From assembly GCA_036924285.1 (NCBI GenBank), contig JAYKYS010000019.1, forward strand, positions 2,604,001 through 2,668,000: 64,000 bases of DNA. The letters are read 5' to 3'. This DNA comes from Asterella californica (taxonomy: Eukaryota; Streptophyta; Marchantiopsida; Marchantiales; Aytoniaceae). Within the stretch, counting starts at the first letter, position 1; each line of letters starts with the position of its first letter. The notes beneath the pieces are model-generated. The model worked only from the letters and a program-made list of their open reading frames with translations. It was not told the origin of the DNA and ran no database searches. A program made the translations under genes and the position numbers. Positions 59,700 to 64,000 of the stretch are shown piece by piece.

Positions 59700-60314
59700 A
59701 CTGTCAGTTACAAATCCATCCATAAAATAACATATTTGCGAATGTACTAAAATGAAACAAGTATCCATAACAATAACAGTTAATAGAGTATCTATTTTAC
59801 ATAACAGCAAAAGTCTAACAGTCATAAATTACAACACTTAACAAGGTGACGTTTATCCACGATACACTATGGAGGACAATCCAGACAGATGTTCCGTCAG
59901 TCGACAACACGTTTCTGCATCAGGACAAAACGTGCATGACCTTCCGTCGGTTCTGTACAATTGGGAAAGGACAAAGATAAAGAACCTTTTGGCTATTATA
60001 TCGCCGGACCCTACATTCCTTTCAACATTTGTTTATTTCTCCAGTGGAATCGAACACTGGGTTTACAACAAGTGAAAATTGCAGTAAACAGCATAGGCAA
60101 TAACTAGTGTGCCATAGAAAATTCATCTATTCTGTCTCTGTATCATCCAACAAGATTACTGGTTATAAAAAGAAAACATATTATTTATTACCAAGTAACT
60201 GAAACTCCATCTAATGTATAATTTGTTATTCTAATTTCATTTTAAGTCATTTTAATTCATGGTAAAGAGGTTTAATTTAGTTTCCTTTGTTAGTTTCAGT
60301 TTGGGTTTTGGTTT
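59700..60314. other. Intergenic, no supported gene
   Basis: A 68-codon frame at 59869-60075 has no recognisable feature. Confidence 0.4.
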
Positions 60315-60410
60315 CAGTCAGTCAATCCAGATAGAGATAAAATCTCATATCTGGATTGACTGACTGATATATATATATATATCAATCCAGATAGAGATAA
60401 AATCTCATAT
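60315..60410. repeat. Long hairpin plus partial direct copy
   Basis: CAGTCAGTCAATCCAGATA (60315-60333) and its exact complement (60348-60366) flank a 14-nt loop that itself holds GAGAT/ATCTC. After an AT repeat, part of the left arm and loop (ATCAATCCAGATAGAGATAA...) is repeated directly at about 60381-60410. The combination looks like strand-switching duplication. Confidence 0.85.
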
Positions 60411-60639
60411 ACATGTCTATAAACGTGTTAGGAAAATGAGGTAAACTTGACGTTGCAATCTATCTCCCCTGACCATCAAGGCAGGATGATGTCGTAAATT
60501 TCGCTGGTACTGTAAGCAATTATTTCATTGAATGGAGTTGCCAAACCATGCATTTTGTAAAGGAAAAGAATATCCTTTGCAGAATAACAAGCTGAACTTT
60601 AGAATTAAATCTAGAATACAACGAATGGACTAGGAATTG
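60411..60639. other. Intergenic, nothing recognised
   Basis: No gene or repeat identified in this short stretch. Confidence 0.4.
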
Positions 60640-61110
60640 CATCGGTTCAGTCTTGCACTGTAAGGTTTAGTTTAGACTTTTGTAAACAATTCGGTTTCTC
60701 AAATGAATGGTTTTAAATAGTACTATGTTTCTCAAAGCAGATGGTCTTTAGAAGGTCCGTTTATCAAAGTAGATAATCTTTAAACGGTTAGATTTCATAG
60801 TCACCGAAAAACTTGATTTTAATTTTTAATTGTTTTTAAATAAACATGTAATCAGTTCTTGATTGTAAGTTGAATATTATGATATCATACTACTATTATA
60901 ATGAAATTCAGAAATTACAGTTTAATGATAATACCAGTTCAAAAAAGTTTCGGTTCGATTCAAGTTTCTAGAAACAGTTCAAAACAATTCGATTCAAAAG
61001 ATTTTCACAACCAGATTTAGTTCATAAGCGGTTTGGTTTAGAATTTTGAAAAAAGATTTAGTCTTGTTTTAATTCGGTTGTAAAACGATTCTGTTTAGAA
61101 CTGAACCGAA
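60640..61110. repeat. GGTT-rich degenerate tract 3
   Basis: Shares TTTAAACGGTTAG, TTCGGTTCGATTCAAG and TTACAGTTTAATGATAAT words with 49040-49560. Same dispersed low-complexity family. Confidence 0.55.
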
Positions 61111-61244
61111 TGCTAGAAAGGACTATGCAAAATGGATGTAGTAAACGCATATGGAGATGTAACTCCATGTGTAGTGGCTCTGTCAGCTAGCAGAGTGCAT
61201 GGCAGTTAGTCCCGTTAAGGTCGTTAGTGCTGTTAGGAGATATT

Positions 61245-61440
61245 TTTGGTTCAAATTCCTTTAGAGAGTATAGTGCAAGATAATAGTTTGTAGGCCTCAC
61301 TTCTTTCAAGTTGAGCTTTCAAGCTCTTGGTTATGGTAGATGAGCTGAATGAGGGTAACTTTGACTATTTGATGCACATAGTGGGTTTCACTTGACTAGA
61401 GCGATCTTTGTGTTGTTGGTTGATATTTCAGTATGGATGA
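61245..61440. repeat. Diverged repeat shared with 32755-32960
   Basis: Carries TAGAGAGTATAGTGCA, CTTGGTTATGGTAGATGA and GATCTTTGTGTT in the same order as the other copy. About 200 bp upstream of copia coding remnants. Confidence 0.45.
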
Positions 61441-61639
61441 ATAGAAAATTACACGAAAGAAGTCGTGAGGTATGATTTAAGGGATTGCAGGTCATGAAGT
61501 TCTACCGGGGTATCTCCGGAGTGTGCAGATCGATGATATCTTTAATTTGTGAGTATGTGTGTGCATGAAGTTCAGTTTCAGAGTTCTGATCGCTCGCTGA
61601 TGAAATTGTTGGTTCTTATATGAGTTCTTGGAAGTATTT

Positions 61640-62440
61640 GGTGGAGTCAAACTCCAGAAGTCCTTGTATGGACTTAAGCAAGCTCCAAGAGCTTGGAATG
61701 CCAAGATTAACTCGTTTCTACTATTGCTTAGCTTTTGTCTGTGTAGTTCAGACTCCTCATTGTACTCTCTGTAGGTTGATGATAACACAATACTGATCAT
61801 CATCTATGTAGATGATCTTGTTATCACTGGTACCTCTAAGAGTCTTATCAAGCAGGTGAAGGATCAACTGAAAGGAGAATTTGATACGAAAAATCTAGAT
61901 CAATTGAAGTACTTTCTAGCTATTGAGTTTATCAAGGATGGAGGTGATACATGGCTGTTACAGAGACAGTATGCTCTGAATAAGCTAGAACAGTTTGGGA
62001 TGATTGCTTGTAAGTCTATCTCTATCCCTCTTGCGCCTTCTCTGAAGTTGAATGCTGAGGATGATGAAAACTGACAGATCCAATTTCTATAGACAGATCG
62101 TAAGTAGCCTGATCTACTTATGCTATAGGCCTAGTTAGTCAGTTCATGCAGGCACCTAGGAAACCTCATCTTGATGCAGTTCGATGGATTCTACGATACG
62201 TGAAGTTCACAATCCAGTATGGACTTCATTATGCAGCGGGTGGTCCTCTCCTGTTACATGGTTTTATTGATGCAGACTGGGCAAGAAGTGCTCAAGATAG
62301 AAGATCTACGTCAGGTTTTGTCTTCAATCTTGGAGACTCTGCTGTTAGCTGACAGTCAAAGAAGCAACCTACAGTTGCTCTATCATCGACTGAAGCAGAA
62401 TACAGAGGTGCCACTAATACCACTTGTGAACCAGCTTGTA
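61640..62440 (+). pseudogene. Ty1/copia RT-RNase H fossil
   Basis: In drifting frames: SLYGLKQAPRAWN (about 61655-61695), the RT catalytic motif YVDD (61805-61816), LKYFLAIEF, then after stops the connection APRKPHLDAVRWILRYVK, RNase H DADWARSAQDRRSTSG and ALSSTEAEYRG. The order and motifs are those of plant Ty1/copia pol. Frameshifts and stops make it nonfunctional. No LTR pair was found, though 61245-61440 may be a remnant. Confidence 0.85.
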
Positions 62441-62520
62441 TGATCCACTTTCGACGATGCACTATATTTTTCTGAAATAAGTATTTGTTGCAAGTAGCGA
62501 GAGAAAGTATTGAAAAGCTC

Positions 62521-62905
62521 TCATATGTTAAATTGTAAGATTCTAGGCAGAATATTCATATACATCAGTTCCACTCTATTTTTATTGTCGATAACACATA
62601 AGGGTATGAAAAACTCATTACCATCTGCCTCCATGCTCACAATGATGTTCTTCCTGATGACATGGTGGTGTTCTTGATTTTTATCCTTTAGGCAATAACC
62701 AACCATACCGACAAAGGTGTCCAAGTCTTTATTCAAAAGTTCTTTCATGCACATCCTCTCCTATCAGACATTCCTGATCCTAGCAGAGGGCTTGTACTAT
62801 CTATTTCTTGATCTCTATGAAAGACTTGACATAGATACAGATAACTCATTGAAATGCAAATGCAAGAGGCTTTCACCTTGTTCCACGAAGAAAATGTCTA
62901 ACAAG
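62521..62905 (-). pseudogene. HUH-type Rep endonuclease remnant, copy B
   Basis: The minus strand reads VEQGESLLHLHFN (motif II position, H-L-H at 62854-62862), then after stops MCMKELLNKDLDTFVGMVGYCLKD with motif III Y-C-L-K, and KNRVEL-NILPRILQFN at the end. Each block aligns with copy A at 24.7-25.3 kb in the same order, including the K-NRVEL and LQFN tail. The glutamine of the H-x-Q motif is histidine here. It is broken by stops upstream of ATG 62754 and ends near 62521. It abuts the copia fossil on the opposite strand. Confidence 0.6.
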
Positions 62906-63439
62906 CATGACCTTGCAAGAACGTAGGAAGCAGTGAGAAGAGAGAAGTATCAAGGTCACTCATGGTCCTGCATATTGTGACTGAAAGCTCCAGATTCGTG
63001 TCTCCTTCACCTTGCGTGCCCCCGAAGGGACATATGACAGTCCATGTCGGTGTGATGATAGGAGATGAATCGATTCTCGGATGATTACAATCGAGTGCAA
63101 ACACAAGATAAAGAAGGGACTGCGTACAAAGAGCGAACAGGGGACCGTCTAGGAGTATCACCTCAAGTTAAGTAAATGAGGTAATTGAACATTCAAAAAT
63201 ATTTGTCTTGTAAGTATAATACAAGTTCATCCGCCGAATAGAAGAAAAACGATAGAGTACTGTATGACTAAGATCACGATGGGGATATTATGCAAGGAGT
63301 AGGGATTGCAAATCTTTTCCACCTTAACATAATCAAACTTCAATAAGAAAGTCATAGTGGTTTCTGAAAATTGGAGGTCTACATAGATGTAGGTACGCGT
63401 CAGCTGCAGTGCGATGTCGTGGATTGGCTATGATGTTAA
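62906..63439. other. Intergenic, no supported gene
   Basis: A minus-strand 87-codon frame (62898-63161) has no recognisable family motif. Confidence 0.4.
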
Positions 63440-64000
63440 CTAAAAGTTTTGGGATGGGGTTTTACAACTTGCTCCAAAACTATTTTTGACTAAACCATTG
63501 ATAGCCCTTGTCGAGACGATCAAAATTAGGTTGTTTATCATCGTGAACAAAGCTAAGATAATAGAGTTACGAGTAGTTACAACTTTTAGAGTTTCATGCA
63601 TCACGATATTGATATGACGTCTGATGAGCTGACATGGTAGAGTGTTGATGGAGCAGGATGCTGACATGGTGGTGTTAATTGGACGGAGATGCTGACGAAG
63701 CATTAGGACTACAATGGCAGTTTAAGGTGACTTATCATCATGCATGTGTGCCACTTGGCAGCTCGACACACTTTGACACTTGGCAAGCATGCATGGAGGA
63801 CACTTGGTGCTAGAACACGGCGACACTTGGACATTTATCTCTTTCCTTGCAAACACTATAAAAGCCTCGAGTTCTAGAGTTCAGTCTGCAGATTTTTTGA
63901 GAAGACACCGAGAGACAATCCACTTTTTTTGCCTGGAAAATGATGACTTGGGATGGATTTTGTGTCAAAATTGGCTTTAACTAGCAAATCTACGCGAGGT
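63440..64000. repeat. Diverged dispersed repeat, runs off the window
   Basis: Relative of 5370-5900: GAACAAAGCTAAGA, TGACATGG repeats, GCCACTTGGCA/GACACTTGG motifs and ACTATAAAAGCCTCGAG (about 63846) followed by a leader. It looks like the promoter part of an LTR or a non-autonomous element. The end lies outside the window. Confidence 0.4.

Noticed and set aside
1..64000. CRISPR arrays, rRNA, bacterial operons or organelle DNA
   Set aside because: No regularly spaced repeats, rRNA signatures or ribosome-binding-site-led operons. Spliced nuclear plant genes and LTR elements dominate.

Overview
The window looks like nuclear DNA of a land plant, most likely a non-seed plant (bryophyte or lycophyte grade). 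It holds an intact CYP98-family cytochrome P450 (phenylpropanoid 3'-hydroxylase) and two class III secretory peroxidases with the classic three-intron layout. Both families belong to land plants. The non-seed placement is inference from the style of the transposable elements (a Ty3/gypsy type with a GRRPN/RRFLGAC signature, a TET/JBP-like dioxygenase, HUH-endonuclease remnants), not from a marker gene. Gene density is low: three host genes in 64 kb, all on the minus strand, the rest being transposon debris and AT-rich intergenic DNA.

Layout. 0.4-0.8 kb: a MITE-like repeat. 2.4-4.0 kb: CYP98 (-). 4-8 kb: intergenic, partly a diverged repeat seen again at the right edge. 8.0-22.6 kb: a stretch bounded by ~63-bp inverted repeats at about 94% identity, read here as one decayed 14.7-kb Mutator-like element. 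It carries a transposase with DDE residues and a SWIM zinc finger just inside the left end (broken by three in-frame stops), a very AT-rich block encoding a frameshifted 2-oxoglutarate/Fe(II) dioxygenase of TET/JBP type on the minus strand, twin 76-bp nested-stem modules just upstream of that gene, several repeat arrays, and a small broken minus-strand ORF near the right end. 22.6-25.3 kb: a degenerate array, then a broken HUH-type Rep endonuclease whose relative lies at 62.5-62.9 kb on the other strand. 27.8-29.5 kb: peroxidase 1 (-). 34.4-38.7 kb: a Ty3/gypsy chromovirus fossil with a chromodomain, split by an open RT/RNase H fragment of a second gypsy family. 41.7-44.2 kb: peroxidase 2 (-). 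47-64 kb: MITE copies, GGTT-rich tracts, a TIR element with five CACGTG G-boxes, LTR-like sequence and a Ty1/copia RT/RNase H fossil.

How parts relate. The two peroxidases are same-strand paralogues separated by about 12 kb of retrotransposon debris. The P450 and peroxidases all act in phenolic metabolism, but nothing shows they are co-regulated. The most interesting possibility is that a cut-and-paste transposon carried its own candidate DNA-base dioxygenase, which could have opposed host cytosine methylation. Most stop codons that now break these elements are what C-to-T change at methylated CG and CHG sites would produce. That the dioxygenase belongs to the transposon rather than to a nested insertion is inference. 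Six conspicuous near-perfect hairpin sites of unknown origin are scattered through the window.
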